This document shows, one piece after another, positions 17,270 through 26,012 of a stretch of 54,719 nt of DNA. Position numbers and translations under genes: made by a program. Under the pieces are notes generated by a model. That model was not told where the DNA came from. It was given only the letters and a program-made list of their open reading frames with translations, and did no database searches. The DNA comes from Planctomycetota bacterium. Its GTDB lineage: Bacteria; Planctomycetota; Phycisphaerae; Phycisphaerales; UBA1924. Within the stretch, counting starts at the first letter, position 1; every line of letters starts with the position of its first letter. The stretch is taken from contig JAFEBN010000002.1 of the NCBI GenBank assembly GCA_018242645.1, positions 1 through 54,719 on the forward strand. Reading direction: 5' to 3'.

Positions 17270-18634
17270 TCAGCGCGCCGCGCTCGTTGGGATGCCGAAG
17301 ACGCGGTCTTCCGCCAGCGCGAGCAGCCGGTTGGTCATCACGTCCACGTCCGTGAAACTCGCCCGCTGCTTGAGCCGCTCGACGAACTTGTATTTCTCGA
17401 AGTCGTTCTTCGTCTGGATGAGCTGACCTTCGAGGAAGAGCTGCGCCGCGTAAAGATCTTCGTTCACTTTCCAGACGTGCGCGAGCTTGATCCAGTACGC
17501 GCTCCCGCGGTACATGATCGGGCCCACCCATTCACCCGGCGAGAGCTTCTGCACCGCCTGGTTGAGTTCCTTTGGGCCCAGCAGCTGCGCTTTGCTGTAC
17601 TCGCCCTGGAACGCCCGGTTCAGGAACTTGTCCTTTTCATCCGTGCCTGTCGTCTTCGAATCGGCCAGGTCATCGAACGGAGTTCCCTTTGCCAGTTCGT
17701 CTGTGACACGCTGGATTTCCGCCTTGTCTCTTTCCGAGACCGTGAACACCCGGAACGATGCGATCGGGTCCGGATTGAACAGGTCGTAGTTCTTCTCGTA
17801 CGCCATCCGGATATCACGCCAGCTGACGTTCGCGCGGTTGTTGATCCGTGTCATCAGGATGTATCGGATCAGTTCCTGCTGCTCGCGGGTCTTCATCGTC
17901 TGATCGAGCGAAGTGCCGTTCTGTGCCGACAGGTTCTCGTTCGCCGCAGCTTCGATGCCGCGGTTCTCGGCGACCACCTCGCTCCGAACTGTCTGCAGCC
18001 AGTTGAAGAAGCCGGCCTTCTGTTCCGGCTGCAGCGTGTTGAGCGCTTCGGCACGAAGCACCTCGTCCTCGATGATGCCGTTGAGCTTGCGCTGGATCTC
18101 GTTCTTGGCAAAGACGCGCCACATCTGCTTGGCCATCTTGGGATTGGCCTTCTGCATCTCTTCGTACTTGGCTTTCAGACGGTCGATCATGTCCTCCAAA
18201 AAGGCGGAGGCATAGATCGCGCGGTTGTTGACGTCACCAACCTTCGCATCCACAAAGACGGGCGGCCCCACCGGCTTGGGATTCGTCGTGTCGAGCGCCG
18301 GCTCACCCACCTCGGCCGAGACGTCGAGCAGGCCCTGGCTTGCGGCGATCGGCCCGGTTCGCAGCGGATGCGCCGGGCCGACCTCTTCTGTCGCTTCCTC
18401 TTCATCTATTTGTCTGATCGGCGTCGCGGGCGCCGTCTGGGGCCCCGCCGCGGCCGCGGGTGCGCGGAACTCTGCCAGCGAGATCGGCTTTTCCGCGGGT
18501 TTCACGGCCGAGGCGACTTTGGATTCGCTCATGCAGCCCGAAAGCAAGCCCGCGGCAAGAATCGCCGCCCCGGTCGACTTAGCATTTGCTGAAAGTCGAT
18601 CGAACCAGCAACCGCGATAGCGAGAGGTGAGCAT
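17270..18634 (-). CDS. Lipoprotein with parvulin-like (PpiC/SurA/PrsA) architecture
   Basis: The 454-residue protein probably helps fold exported proteins outside the cytoplasmic membrane. It has an N-terminal signal with a lipobox (AAGLLSGC, Cys at about 34), a Pro/Ala-rich linker, a helical region (about 115-260) typical of SurA/PrsA N-domains, and a C-terminal segment resembling a parvulin PPIase domain. The latter includes ELAKGTPFDDLA, then LGPKELNQAVQKLSPGEWVGPI and an AYWIKLAHVW strand. Similarity to the catalytic core is only partial, so it may act as a chaperone. I use the ATG at 18634; GTG at 18643, with GAAGGA just before it, is an alternative. The start codon overlaps that of the divergent DUF1844 gene in a shared CATG. 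Confidence 0.75.
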   Translation of the reverse strand: MLTSRYRGCWFDRLSANAKSTGAAILAAGLLSGCMSESKVASAVKPAEKPISLAEFRAPAAAAGPQTAPATPIRQIDEEEATEEVGPAHPLRTGPIAASQGLLDVSAEVGEPALDTTNPKPVGPPVFVDAKVGDVNNRAIYASAFLEDMIDRLKAKYEEMQKANPKMAKQMWRVFAKNEIQRKLNGIIEDEVLRAEALNTLQPEQKAGFFNWLQTVRSEVVAENRGIEAAANENLSAQNGTSLDQTMKTREQQELIRYILMTRINNRANVSWRDIRMAYEKNYDLFNPDPIASFRVFTVSERDKAEIQRVTDELAKGTPFDDLADSKTTGTDEKDKFLNRAFQGEYSKAQLLGPKELNQAVQKLSPGEWVGPIMYRGSAYWIKLAHVWKVNEDLYAAQLFLEGQLIQTKNDFEKYKFVERLKQRASFTDVDVMTNRLLALAEDRVFGIPTSAAR

Positions 18635-19151
18635 GTCGAGCACGGGTCCTTCAGGTGGTGCAGCCGGCGAGGCTCCCAAGATTATCATCGACACCGATTG
18701 GAAGTCGCAGGCACAAGCCGAGAAGGAAAAACTCGCTGCCGCTGAGTCGGCCAAGAAGGCCGAACAGCAGGCCAAATCCGAGGCCGGTGAGGGCCGCGAA
18801 GCGGGTCCGGTCGGCATCCAGGACCTCATCTCGCTGCTCGTCAGCCAGGCGTTGATGTACCTGGGGGCCGTCCCCGATCCCCAGTCCGGGCGCGCGATCG
18901 TCGCCCCTGAATACGCCAAGCTCCACATCGACATGCTGGCGGCGCTCGAAGAGAAGACCAAGGGCAACCTCTCGGAGACCGAGACCAAGCTGCTGAGCCG
19001 CGCGCTGCACGAGCTGCGTCTTGAGTACGTCGAGATCACCAACTACGTGAACAAGGCCATCGCCGAAGGGAAGATCAAGCCGGGTGCCGCGGGCATGGGC
19101 GGAGCCCCCGGGATCGTGGGCGCGACGGGCGCGACGCCTCCTGTGCACTGA
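18633..19151 (+). CDS. DUF1844 domain protein
   Basis: The 172-residue protein opens with a Gly/Ser-rich leader and KIIIDTDWKSQAQAEKEKLA, the DUF1844 signature. A charged linker follows, then LISLLVSQALMYLGAVPDP and a helical block (HIDMLAALEEKTKGNLSETE, then ELRLEYVEI). DUF1844 is widespread in planctomycetes and some other phyla, with no known function. GAGAGGTGA 3 nt before the ATG at 18633 is a strong ribosome binding site. The next genes on the same strand are sdhCAB, which begin about 100 bp downstream behind their own putative promoter. Confidence 0.85.
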   Translation: MSSTGPSGGAAGEAPKIIIDTDWKSQAQAEKEKLAAAESAKKAEQQAKSEAGEGREAGPVGIQDLISLLVSQALMYLGAVPDPQSGRAIVAPEYAKLHIDMLAALEEKTKGNLSETETKLLSRALHELRLEYVEITNYVNKAIAEGKIKPGAAGMGGAPGIVGATGATPPVH

Positions 19152-19180
19152 CGCCCCTTGGACGACCCAGCCCGCGCCGC

Positions 19181-19186
19181 TACGAT
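19181..19186 (+). promoter_or_regulatory. Putative -10 box upstream of sdhC
   Basis: TACGAT would place transcription start near 19193, leaving a leader of about 55 nt before the sdhC ATG at 19248. A GTG occurs 6 nt after the hexamer but is out of frame with sdhC. Confidence 0.35.
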
Positions 19187-19247
19187 GGTTTCGTGCCGGT
19201 CCGCAGGGCTTCTCCGACCGGGCGGCACGACCGGGATTCATCACGTG

Positions 19248-20072
19248 ATGCAAAGCGCGACCGCATCAAAGGAAAGCTTTTTCCAGCGTCACTACTTCCT
19301 GTTCCGTCGCCTCCATTCGCTGACGGGCATACTCCCTATCGGCGTGTTCCTCATCAACCACCTGCTGACCAATTCGTCGGTGGCATGGGGTGCGCTGGCT
19401 CTCCGGGAAAAGACAGTCGATGCTCCGTGGTGGGTGCACGGCGCCGAGTACTTCTGGCGCGAGGTGCGCTGGCTGAACACCCAGATTCCCAACCTTCTGC
19501 TCATCGAGATCGCTCTCTGGGGTTCGATCCTGTTTCACTCCGTGTTCGGCGTCTATTACGCCATGACGGGATCGGTCAACACCGCGCGGTACGCCTATCA
19601 GGGCAACTGGCGCTACCGGCTCCAGCGCATCAGCGGTTACATCGGCATCCTCTTCATTTTCTATCACGTGGCCACCCTCCGCTGGGGCTGGACGTTCCTG
19701 GTTCCCGGGGGCACGGTCTGGTCTCAGGAATTCGCCGCGTCAACTCTCGCCCTCACGCTGCGTGGCGGCTCTTCGGGTGTCACCGCCGCGGGCCTGGCGG
19801 TTTCGCTCGCCTATTTCATCGGCGTGACGCTCCTGGTCTTCCATTTCGCCAACGGTCTCTGGACCGCGGCCATCACCTGGGGCCTCACGATCTCGGAAGC
19901 CTCCCAGCGCCGCTGGGGTTACGCGTGCACCGGGCTCGGCACCGTTCTCATGATCATGGGCTGGATGTCCCTCTTCACCTTTGCCGCCGCTGATCCGGCG
20001 AAACTGCGGGAGATGGAGGAACGAATGACCCAGAAGCAAGCCATGGTCTCGGCCTCTCCGATCGCCCGTTGA
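19248..20072 (+). CDS. sdhC: Succinate dehydrogenase cytochrome b558 subunit SdhC
   Basis: The 274-residue membrane anchor of complex II belongs to the single-subunit, five-helix family seen in Bacillus-type enzymes. It binds haem and passes electrons from SdhB to quinone. It starts MQSATASKESFFQRHYFLFRRLHSLTG, and hydrophobic helices follow near 28-48, 85-108, 132-152, 178-205 and 225-250. Histidines suited to haem binding lie in RRLHSLTG, INHLL, FHSVFG, FYHVAT and FHFANG. The ATG at 19248 is preferred over upstream in-frame codons because the family begins at this motif. No SdhD is expected in this type. Its stop lies 11 bp before sdhA. Confidence 0.92.
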   Translation: MQSATASKESFFQRHYFLFRRLHSLTGILPIGVFLINHLLTNSSVAWGALALREKTVDAPWWVHGAEYFWREVRWLNTQIPNLLLIEIALWGSILFHSVFGVYYAMTGSVNTARYAYQGNWRYRLQRISGYIGILFIFYHVATLRWGWTFLVPGGTVWSQEFAASTLALTLRGGSSGVTAAGLAVSLAYFIGVTLLVFHFANGLWTAAITWGLTISEASQRRWGYACTGLGTVLMIMGWMSLFTFAAADPAKLREMEERMTQKQAMVSASPIAR

Positions 20073-20083
20073 AGAAAGAACAC

Positions 20084-22042
20084 ATGTCTCAACATCGCGT
20101 CATCGTCGTCGGAGGAGGGCTTGCCGGTCTGGCCGCCGCGGTGCGGATCGCGGAAGGCGGCACGCCGGTGGACCTGTTCTCGGTCGTTCCCGTCAAGCGT
20201 TCGCACTCGGTCTGCGCTCAGGGCGGCATCAACGCCTGCAACGAAGTCGCGCGCCAGCAGGGTTACTCCGAATACGAACACTTCGACGAGACCATTTACG
20301 GCGGCGACTTCCTTGCCGATCAGCACCCCGTGCTCGAGATGGCAAACTGGGCCCCGCGCATCATCGATCTGCTCGATCGAATGGGCGTGCCGTTCAACCG
20401 CACGGGCGAGGGTTACCGCGACCTGCGCCTTTTCGGCGGCTCGCTTTTCAAACGCACCCATTTCGCGGGCGCCACGACCGGTCAGCAGCTCATCTATGCC
20501 TTGGATGAACAGGTGCGGCGCTACGCCTCCGAGGGCAAGGTGCACAAGTACGAGTTCTGGGAGTTCCTCTGGCCGGTCATCGAGGATGGGCGCTGCGTGG
20601 GCATCGCCGCCCAGGACATGCGCACGATGCAGATCCGCGCCTTCCGGGCTGATGCCGTCGTCATGGCGACGGGCGGCTGCGGACTTGTCTTCGGCAAGAG
20701 CACCAACAGCGTCATCTGCACCGGCGCCGCGGCGGCCCGCTGCTTCCGCGCCGGCGTCTGGTACGGCAACCCGGAGATGATCCAGGTCCACCCGACCGCG
20801 ATCCCCGGCGCCGATAAGCTCCGCTTGATGAGCGAGAGCGCCCGAGGCGAGGGCGGGCGCGTGTGGGTTCCGCGCAAGGCCAAAGACCCGCGGGCGCCCA
20901 AGGACATTCCGGAATCGGAGCGCTGGTACTTCCTCGAAGAGAAATACCCCGCGTACGGCAACATCGTGCCGCGCGATATCGCGACGCGTGAGATCTTCGA
21001 CGTCTGCGTCAACCAGGGCATGGGGGTGTACGGCGAGAACCAGGTCTACCTGGACCTCACGCACAAGGACCCGGACTACCTCACCCGTAAGCTGGGCGGC
21101 ATCCTCGAGATCTACGAGAAGTTTGTCGGTGAAGACCCCCGCTTCACGCCCATGAAGATCTTCCCGGCCGTCCATTACTCGATGGGAGGGCTCTGGACCA
21201 CCTACACCAAGGGAAGCTACAACCCGCACACCGCTCTGACCAAGCACAAAAGCGGCAGCCCCGCGCCGATCGACGCGAAAGTCGGACAAGGCATGCAGCT
21301 CGGCGCGCCCAACAACTCCATGACCAACGTCCCGGGCTTGTACGCCTTCGGGGAGGTGAACTTCGCCTATCACGGCGCCAACCGGCTGGGCGCCAACGCG
21401 CTGCTCTCGTGCATCTTCGATGGCTTGTTCTGTGGCGTGTCAGTTCTGAACTACATCAAAAACGAGGCTCCGGGCAAGAACCCCGCCGATGCACTCCCCG
21501 CCGGGGCGTACGACGCGGTTGTTGCACAGGAAACCGCGAAGATGAAGCGTTTGCTGGAGGGGGCCAAGCCCGGCAACGCCGCCGATCCGTCGACAAACCC
21601 GTATGTCATCGGCAAGGAACTGGGCGACGAGATGACCGCCGCCTGCACTGTTGTGCGCACAGAAAGCCGCCTCCGCCAGTGCCAGGCCAAGCTCGCCGAG
21701 CTTCGCGAGCGGTTCGCACGCGTCCGGCTCGCCGACAACGCGGGCTGGACGAACCAGGCATTCGGCTACGCCCGCTCGATCGGCGACATGCTCATACTGG
21801 CAGAGGCGATCGCGCTGGGCGCCCTCGAACGCAAGGAAAGCCGCGGCGCGCACTACCGAAGCGATTTCGAGCAGCGCGACGATGCCAACTACATGAAGAC
21901 CACGCTGGCCCGCCACCAGGGCGATGCCACGACCGTGGAGTTCGTTCCGATCGACGCCTCGCTCATTCTGCCCACCGCCCGCACGTACGGCAAAAAGGAC
22001 TCTTCGCCCACCAGGCCGGCGAAGGAACCCGCCGCCGTCTGA
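20084..22042 (+). CDS. sdhA: Succinate dehydrogenase flavoprotein subunit SdhA
   Basis: The 652-residue catalytic subunit oxidises succinate to fumarate. It begins with the FAD-binding GGGLAGLAAAVRIAEGG. RSHSVCAQGGIN carries the histidine expected to hold FAD covalently. HFAGATTGQQ, HPTAIPGADKL and a C-terminal NRLGANALLSC segment match the family, and the length fits the Bacillus-type flavoprotein. GAAGAAAGAA lies directly before the ATG. The gene is the middle of a sdhC-sdhA-sdhB operon. Confidence 0.96.
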   Translation: MSQHRVIVVGGGLAGLAAAVRIAEGGTPVDLFSVVPVKRSHSVCAQGGINACNEVARQQGYSEYEHFDETIYGGDFLADQHPVLEMANWAPRIIDLLDRMGVPFNRTGEGYRDLRLFGGSLFKRTHFAGATTGQQLIYALDEQVRRYASEGKVHKYEFWEFLWPVIEDGRCVGIAAQDMRTMQIRAFRADAVVMATGGCGLVFGKSTNSVICTGAAAARCFRAGVWYGNPEMIQVHPTAIPGADKLRLMSESARGEGGRVWVPRKAKDPRAPKDIPESERWYFLEEKYPAYGNIVPRDIATREIFDVCVNQGMGVYGENQVYLDLTHKDPDYLTRKLGGILEIYEKFVGEDPRFTPMKIFPAVHYSMGGLWTTYTKGSYNPHTALTKHKSGSPAPIDAKVGQGMQLGAPNNSMTNVPGLYAFGEVNFAYHGANRLGANALLSCIFDGLFCGVSVLNYIKNEAPGKNPADALPAGAYDAVVAQETAKMKRLLEGAKPGNAADPSTNPYVIGKELGDEMTAACTVVRTESRLRQCQAKLAELRERFARVRLADNAGWTNQAFGYARSIGDMLILAEAIALGALERKESRGAHYRSDFEQRDDANYMKTTLARHQGDATTVEFVPIDASLILPTARTYGKKDSSPTRPAKEPAAV

Positions 22043-22096
22043 TTCGCCACGATTCTCCCCGCGTCCGCCGACGCGACTGTTCCGGAAGAAGAAAGC

Positions 22097-22918
22097 ATGA
22101 GCACCGCGACCGCACCAGTCCGACGCAACGCCAAGGTTGGCCGGCACGTCTTTTTCCGAATCCTTCGATGCGAAGGCCCCGGCAAGCCCAGCCAGTGGCA
22201 GGAATTCAGGATCCCGATCCCGGAAAACGCCAACGTGATCTCGTGCCTCCAGCAGATCGCTGCCAACCCCGTGACGACCGACGGTCAAACGGTGACCCCC
22301 GTGGTCTGGGATGCCGGATGTCTCGAAGAGGTTTGCGGTGCGTGCACCATGGTCATCAACGGCAAGGTTCGTCAATCCTGTTCCTGCCTGATTGACGAGT
22401 ACGCGCCCAACGAAGGTGACGTGATCACGCTGGAGCCGATGTCGAAGTTCCCCGTCGTGCGCGATCTGTGGGTTGATCGTTCGCGCCTTTTCCACAACCT
22501 CGCACGGGTCAAGGCTTGGGTTCCGATCGATGGCACCTACGACCTGGGCGCCGGCCCCAAAGAGACGCCGGCGTCGCAGGCGACCCACTACGTGCTCTCC
22601 ACCTGCATGTCGTGCGGCTGCTGTCTTGAGGCGTGCCCGCAGTTCAATCTCGAGCCCGATTCCGCCAACTGGGATACCGCCTTCATCGGCGCCCACGCCA
22701 TCAGCCAGGCTCGACTGTTTAACGACCACCCCACGGGCCGCGAACTCAAGGATGAACGCCTCGATGCGCTCATGGGCGAGGGCGGGATCAATGACTGCGG
22801 CAATGCTCAGAACTGCGTGAAGGTCTGCCCCAAGCACATCCCGTTGACGGAATCCATCGCGGTCATCGGCCGCCAGACGACCATGCACGCGATCGCGCAG
22901 TTCTTCCGCGGCAGATAA
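22097..22918 (+). CDS. sdhB: Succinate dehydrogenase iron-sulfur subunit SdhB
   Basis: The 273-residue protein carries electrons from SdhA to the membrane subunit. The N-terminal ferredoxin domain has CLEEVCGACTMVINGKVRQS followed by a last cysteine, which holds the [2Fe-2S] cluster. The C-terminal domain has CMSCGCCLEACP for the [4Fe-4S] cluster and CGNAQNCVKVCPKHIP, with cysteines shared with the [3Fe-4S] cluster. GGAAGAAGAAAGC precedes the ATG. It closes the sdhCAB operon; the opposing gene ends 1 bp away. Confidence 0.96.
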   Translation: MSTATAPVRRNAKVGRHVFFRILRCEGPGKPSQWQEFRIPIPENANVISCLQQIAANPVTTDGQTVTPVVWDAGCLEEVCGACTMVINGKVRQSCSCLIDEYAPNEGDVITLEPMSKFPVVRDLWVDRSRLFHNLARVKAWVPIDGTYDLGAGPKETPASQATHYVLSTCMSCGCCLEACPQFNLEPDSANWDTAFIGAHAISQARLFNDHPTGRELKDERLDALMGEGGINDCGNAQNCVKVCPKHIPLTESIAVIGRQTTMHAIAQFFRGR

Positions 22919-22919
22919 A

Positions 22920-23186
22920 TCAGCCCTCGATATCCAATCGTGCCCGGGGCGGCGCAGCGTTTCCCTGCGCCTCGTGGTCTTCCCGCGCGTCCTCCCGGTC
23001 GTTCGCTGCAAGGCCCTTCACCGCATCCGCCGCCTCCGTCGTGTCGACCAATTCCACCCGGTCGATCACATCACGACGGATGTCCTTCCCCTTCTTCGGG
23101 GGTTCGGTCTGGGGCCGCGGCGCAACCTTGTCCGTCTGCTGGATGTTTGCGATCGCCGAGGCAATAGCGGAAGGCACGGCGCTCAT
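22920..23186 (-). CDS. Small hydrophilic protein, unknown, probably planctomycete-specific
   Basis: The 88-residue product begins MSAVPSAIASAIANIQQTDK, continues with a charged middle (DIRRDVIDRVELVDTTEAAD) and ends ARLDIEG. From memory it resembles short planctomycete proteins with an Ala/Ser-rich N-terminal helix and a terminal LDL/LDI motif, but I cannot name a family. It has no signal peptide or membrane segment. The gene exactly fills the space up to the sdhB stop codon (1 bp apart). No strong Shine-Dalgarno is seen before the ATG. Confidence 0.55.
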   Translation of the reverse strand: MSAVPSAIASAIANIQQTDKVAPRPQTEPPKKGKDIRRDVIDRVELVDTTEAADAVKGLAANDREDAREDHEAQGNAAPPRARLDIEG

Positions 23187-23346
23187 GCCCTAACCATCGG
23201 AAACACGGGCCCTTGAAGCCCCAAAAGTGCGGCGGATTCTCATCGTATTTCCGCTGAAAACGATACCAGAGAGCCCGCGATCGCCCAATTTCCGGACGCC
23301 GCAGGCTGGTTTCATGGTGACAAGCGCCCGGCCGGAGCGATTTGGG

Positions 23347-24132
23347 TCAAATTCCGATTGTGTTCACGCCGCAGTCGACGTAAATCGTCTCGCCGGTGAT
23401 TCCCGCGGACAGGTCGCTGACGAGGAACGCCGCGGTGTTGCCCACATCGCCGCCTTCAACATTGCGGCGCAGGGGCGAGCGTTCGGCGTTGTGCTCCGCG
23501 ATCGTGTCGGTCCCCTGCACGGCGCTGCTGGCGAGGGTGCGGAGGAATCCGCCGGAAATGCTGTTCACGCGGATCTTGTCCCGGCCCAACTCGGCCGCCA
23601 GGTAGCGGGCGGTCGATTCGAGCGCGGACTTGGCGACGCCCATGACGTTGTACCCGGGCACGACCTTTTCGGCCCCGTAGTAGCTCATGCACAGGATCGA
23701 ACCGCCACCGGAGCGCTGCATGATCGGGTGCGCCCGCCGGGCAAAGCCGAGCAGCGTGTACGCGGAGATATCGATCGCCGCCAGATACGCGGCGCGGGGG
23801 GTCGTGATGAACTTGCCGAATTGCAGATATTCGCGGTCGGCGAAAGCGATGGAGTGGATCAGGAAGTCCATGCGGTCGAACTTTTCGCTGTACGCGTTGA
23901 AGGCCGCGTCGATTTGCTCATCGCTGGAGGCTTCCATGGGATAGCACCAGGCATCCTGCAGGCTGATCGCCTCGAGCGCCCGCTTGGTGCGCCGCTCGTT
24001 CTTCTCGCCGGGAAGGTGCGTAAACGCGCACTTCGCGCCGTTCTCGGACAGGCTCTTGGCGATATGCCAGGCGTACGAACGCTCATTTGCGACACCAACG
24101 ATCAGACCGACCTTACCGCTGAGAAGACCCAT
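23347..24132 (-). CDS. fabI: Enoyl-[acyl-carrier-protein] reductase FabI
   Basis: The 261-residue short-chain dehydrogenase catalyses the last step of each fatty-acid elongation cycle using NAD(P)H. The nucleotide-binding start GKVGLIVGVANERSYAWHIA is diagnostic of FabI. SYYGAEKVVPGYNVMGVAKSA holds the FabI catalytic pair Y161 and K168 (Tyr-x6-Lys). GGFLRTLASSAVQG and the final YVDCGVN complete the match. AAGGAG lies 7 nt upstream of the ATG. The gene stands alone on the minus strand, divergent from nadC. Confidence 0.95.
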   Translation of the reverse strand: MGLLSGKVGLIVGVANERSYAWHIAKSLSENGAKCAFTHLPGEKNERRTKRALEAISLQDAWCYPMEASSDEQIDAAFNAYSEKFDRMDFLIHSIAFADREYLQFGKFITTPRAAYLAAIDISAYTLLGFARRAHPIMQRSGGGSILCMSYYGAEKVVPGYNVMGVAKSALESTARYLAAELGRDKIRVNSISGGFLRTLASSAVQGTDTIAEHNAERSPLRRNVEGGDVGNTAAFLVSDLSAGITGETIYVDCGVNTIGI

Positions 24133-24217
24133 GCCGGAACTCCTTGATCAGAGCGGCAGTTTAGTCGCCTCTTGCGCCGCGTCGGCGACAGCCGAGCCGG
24201 ATGCTTGAGATTCGGCG

Positions 24218-24223
24218 TACGCT
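24218..24223 (+). promoter_or_regulatory. Putative -10 box for leaderless nadC transcript
   Basis: TACGCT lies 7 nt before the GTG at 24231. No Shine-Dalgarno is present. Confidence 0.4.
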
Positions 24224-24230
24224 CGGGTGC

Positions 24231-25196
24231 GTGACCGTCGACTTCAACAAGCTCTCTCTTCCCTCGCTTTTCCGGGCGCTGGGTGCGCCGCAGGCGACGC
24301 GCACGCTCGCGGGTATCGCCCGCGATGAAGACCTCGGGCCCGGGGGTCGCCCCGGGGATTTGACGAGCGCCGTGGCGATTTCACCCAGAGGCCGGGCACG
24401 GGCGCTGCTGCGGGCTCGGGAGCCGGGCGTTGCCGCCGGTCTGATGTGCGTTCCCATTCTGGCCGCCGCGTTCTCGCGCTCGCTGCGGTTTACGCTCCAC
24501 CCTGCGGTGCGTGATGGTGTCGGATTTCGCGCCGGTCAGACGCTCGGGACGCTGCAGGGACCGGCTCGGGACGTTCTCACGTTCGAGCGCACGCTGCTGA
24601 ACCTGGTTTCACGTCTCAGCGGCATCGCCAGCCTGACACGCGCTTACAACCGTGCGATGTGTTCAAAGGGGTCCGTCCGGGCTCGCCTCTTTGATACACG
24701 AAAGACGACCCCGGGCCTTCGTGTGCTCGAGAAATACGCCGTCCGCTGCGGCGGCGGATTCTGTCATCGCGTCGGTTTGTTCGATGCCGTACTTATCAAG
24801 GACAATCACATCGCTTCCGTCCCGTTGTGGGATCTGAAGTCCTGGGTGGAAAGTACCGCCCGGAAAGCGAAGCTGCTCCGTCCGCGGTTCTTTGAGGTCG
24901 AAGTCGATTCGGTGGACCAGCTCGGCGAGGTGCTGATCGCCCGTGTCGGAGGTCGCCCCGCGGCCGACATCGTGCTTCTCGACAACATGGGACCCAAGCT
25001 TCTCTGTCGCGCGGTCGACATGCGCGATGCTCTCGCCCCGGGCGTCGAGCTCGAAGCTTCTGGCGGCATCAATCTCGAAACGATCGCCGCCGCGGCGGCG
25101 ACCGGCGTGGACCGCATCAGCGTCGGCGCGCTCACGCACAGCGCACGTATTGTTGATCTCGGGCTTGATTTCCAGACGCGCCAAACGCATGCTTGA
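24231..25196 (+). CDS. nadC: Nicotinate-nucleotide pyrophosphorylase (carboxylating) NadC
   Basis: NadC converts quinolinate and PRPP to nicotinate mononucleotide in de novo NAD synthesis. The 321-residue protein shows RDEDLGPGG near residue 31, ERTLLNLVSRLSGIA at 119-133, the active-site DTRKTTPGLR at 155-164, CGGGFCHR, LIKDNH at 188-193, and the C-terminal EASGGIN and TGVDRISVGALTHS. I use the GTG at 24231, giving VTVDFNKLSLPSLF, because TACGCT lies 7 nt upstream; an in-frame ATG at 24201 is possible. birA follows after 6 bp. nadA and nadB are not in the window. Confidence 0.93.
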   Translation: MTVDFNKLSLPSLFRALGAPQATRTLAGIARDEDLGPGGRPGDLTSAVAISPRGRARALLRAREPGVAAGLMCVPILAAAFSRSLRFTLHPAVRDGVGFRAGQTLGTLQGPARDVLTFERTLLNLVSRLSGIASLTRAYNRAMCSKGSVRARLFDTRKTTPGLRVLEKYAVRCGGGFCHRVGLFDAVLIKDNHIASVPLWDLKSWVESTARKAKLLRPRFFEVEVDSVDQLGEVLIARVGGRPAADIVLLDNMGPKLLCRAVDMRDALAPGVELEASGGINLETIAAAAATGVDRISVGALTHSARIVDLGLDFQTRQTHA

Positions 25197-25202
25197 TCGA
25201 GC

Positions 25203-26012
25203 ATGAACGAGCCCCCGGTCGAATCCTGGCAGGACACACTGGACGCGTTTCTCCGCGAACGGAAGATCACGTTCGTCCGGCGCGCGATGGTCTATCGCGA
25301 AACATCATCCACCCAGGAAGTCGCCAAGACCGTTCCATCGCACCCCACGCTGGTCGTGGCCGACCGCCAGACCGCCGGCCGGGGCCGCCTCGGACGTCCG
25401 TGGGTGCAGGGCAATGCGCCGGCCGGTTCGTCGAGTCCCGGGCCGGGCCTGGGCATTGCCGTGACCTTTGCTCTGCCGGACTGCTCGATTCCGCCCCCGA
25501 AGCTGTCACTCGCCGCCGGGCTTGCGGCCCACGCCGCGTGCGCGCAGGCGATTCCCGATGCCTCCATCCTCGGCCTGCGCTGGCCCAACGATGTCGTGGA
25601 GCGCCGGAGCGCGCAGCGAAAGCTGGCCGGCGTGCTCGTGGAAACCACCGCCCGCGGGGCGCTGGTCGGCATCGGCATCAACGTTTTCCACGAGCCCGAC
25701 GACTTTCCCGGTTCGCTTTCACAGCGAGCCGTCTCGCTGCGTCAGCTCGGATCAGGGGAACATCGGCTCCGGGTGTTGATGCGCCTGGTCGAACAGCTTG
25801 AACGGACGCTGGCGGCCCCGGCCGAAGAGATCACCCGCGCCTGGTCGCAACTCGACATACTGGTCGGGTCGCGCCGGACCATGATCCACGCCGGGCGGCG
25901 ATATGAAGGGACGGTGCGGGCGATCCAGCCGAGCAGCCACATCGAACTCGAAACCGGCGAGGGGCTCGTTCAGCTTCCCTCGCTCACCACGTCACTCGTG
26001 CACGAGGAATGA
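25203..26012 (+). CDS. birA: Biotin--[acetyl-CoA-carboxylase] ligase BirA (monofunctional)
   Basis: The 269-residue enzyme activates biotin with ATP and attaches it to the carboxyl carrier protein of acetyl-CoA carboxylase. The biotinyl-AMP loop GRGRLGRPW lies at 59-67, RWPNDV at 126-131, KLAGVLVE at 140-147, and a small C-terminal SH3-like domain ends the protein. It lacks the N-terminal DNA-binding domain of E. coli BirA, so it probably does not regulate biotin genes. Six bp separate it from nadC, making a cofactor mini-operon. Its stop codon directly abuts that of the opposing HIT gene. Confidence 0.93.
   Translation: MNEPPVESWQDTLDAFLRERKITFVRRAMVYRETSSTQEVAKTVPSHPTLVVADRQTAGRGRLGRPWVQGNAPAGSSSPGPGLGIAVTFALPDCSIPPPKLSLAAGLAAHAACAQAIPDASILGLRWPNDVVERRSAQRKLAGVLVETTARGALVGIGINVFHEPDDFPGSLSQRAVSLRQLGSGEHRLRVLMRLVEQLERTLAAPAEEITRAWSQLDILVGSRRTMIHAGRRYEGTVRAIQPSSHIELETGEGLVQLPSLTTSLVHEE

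Noticed and set aside
19193-19993. A 266-codon frame starting with GTG 6 nt after the TACGAT box
   Set aside because: It overlaps sdhC in another frame and has the Arg/Pro/His-rich composition of a frame shadow in GC-rich DNA.
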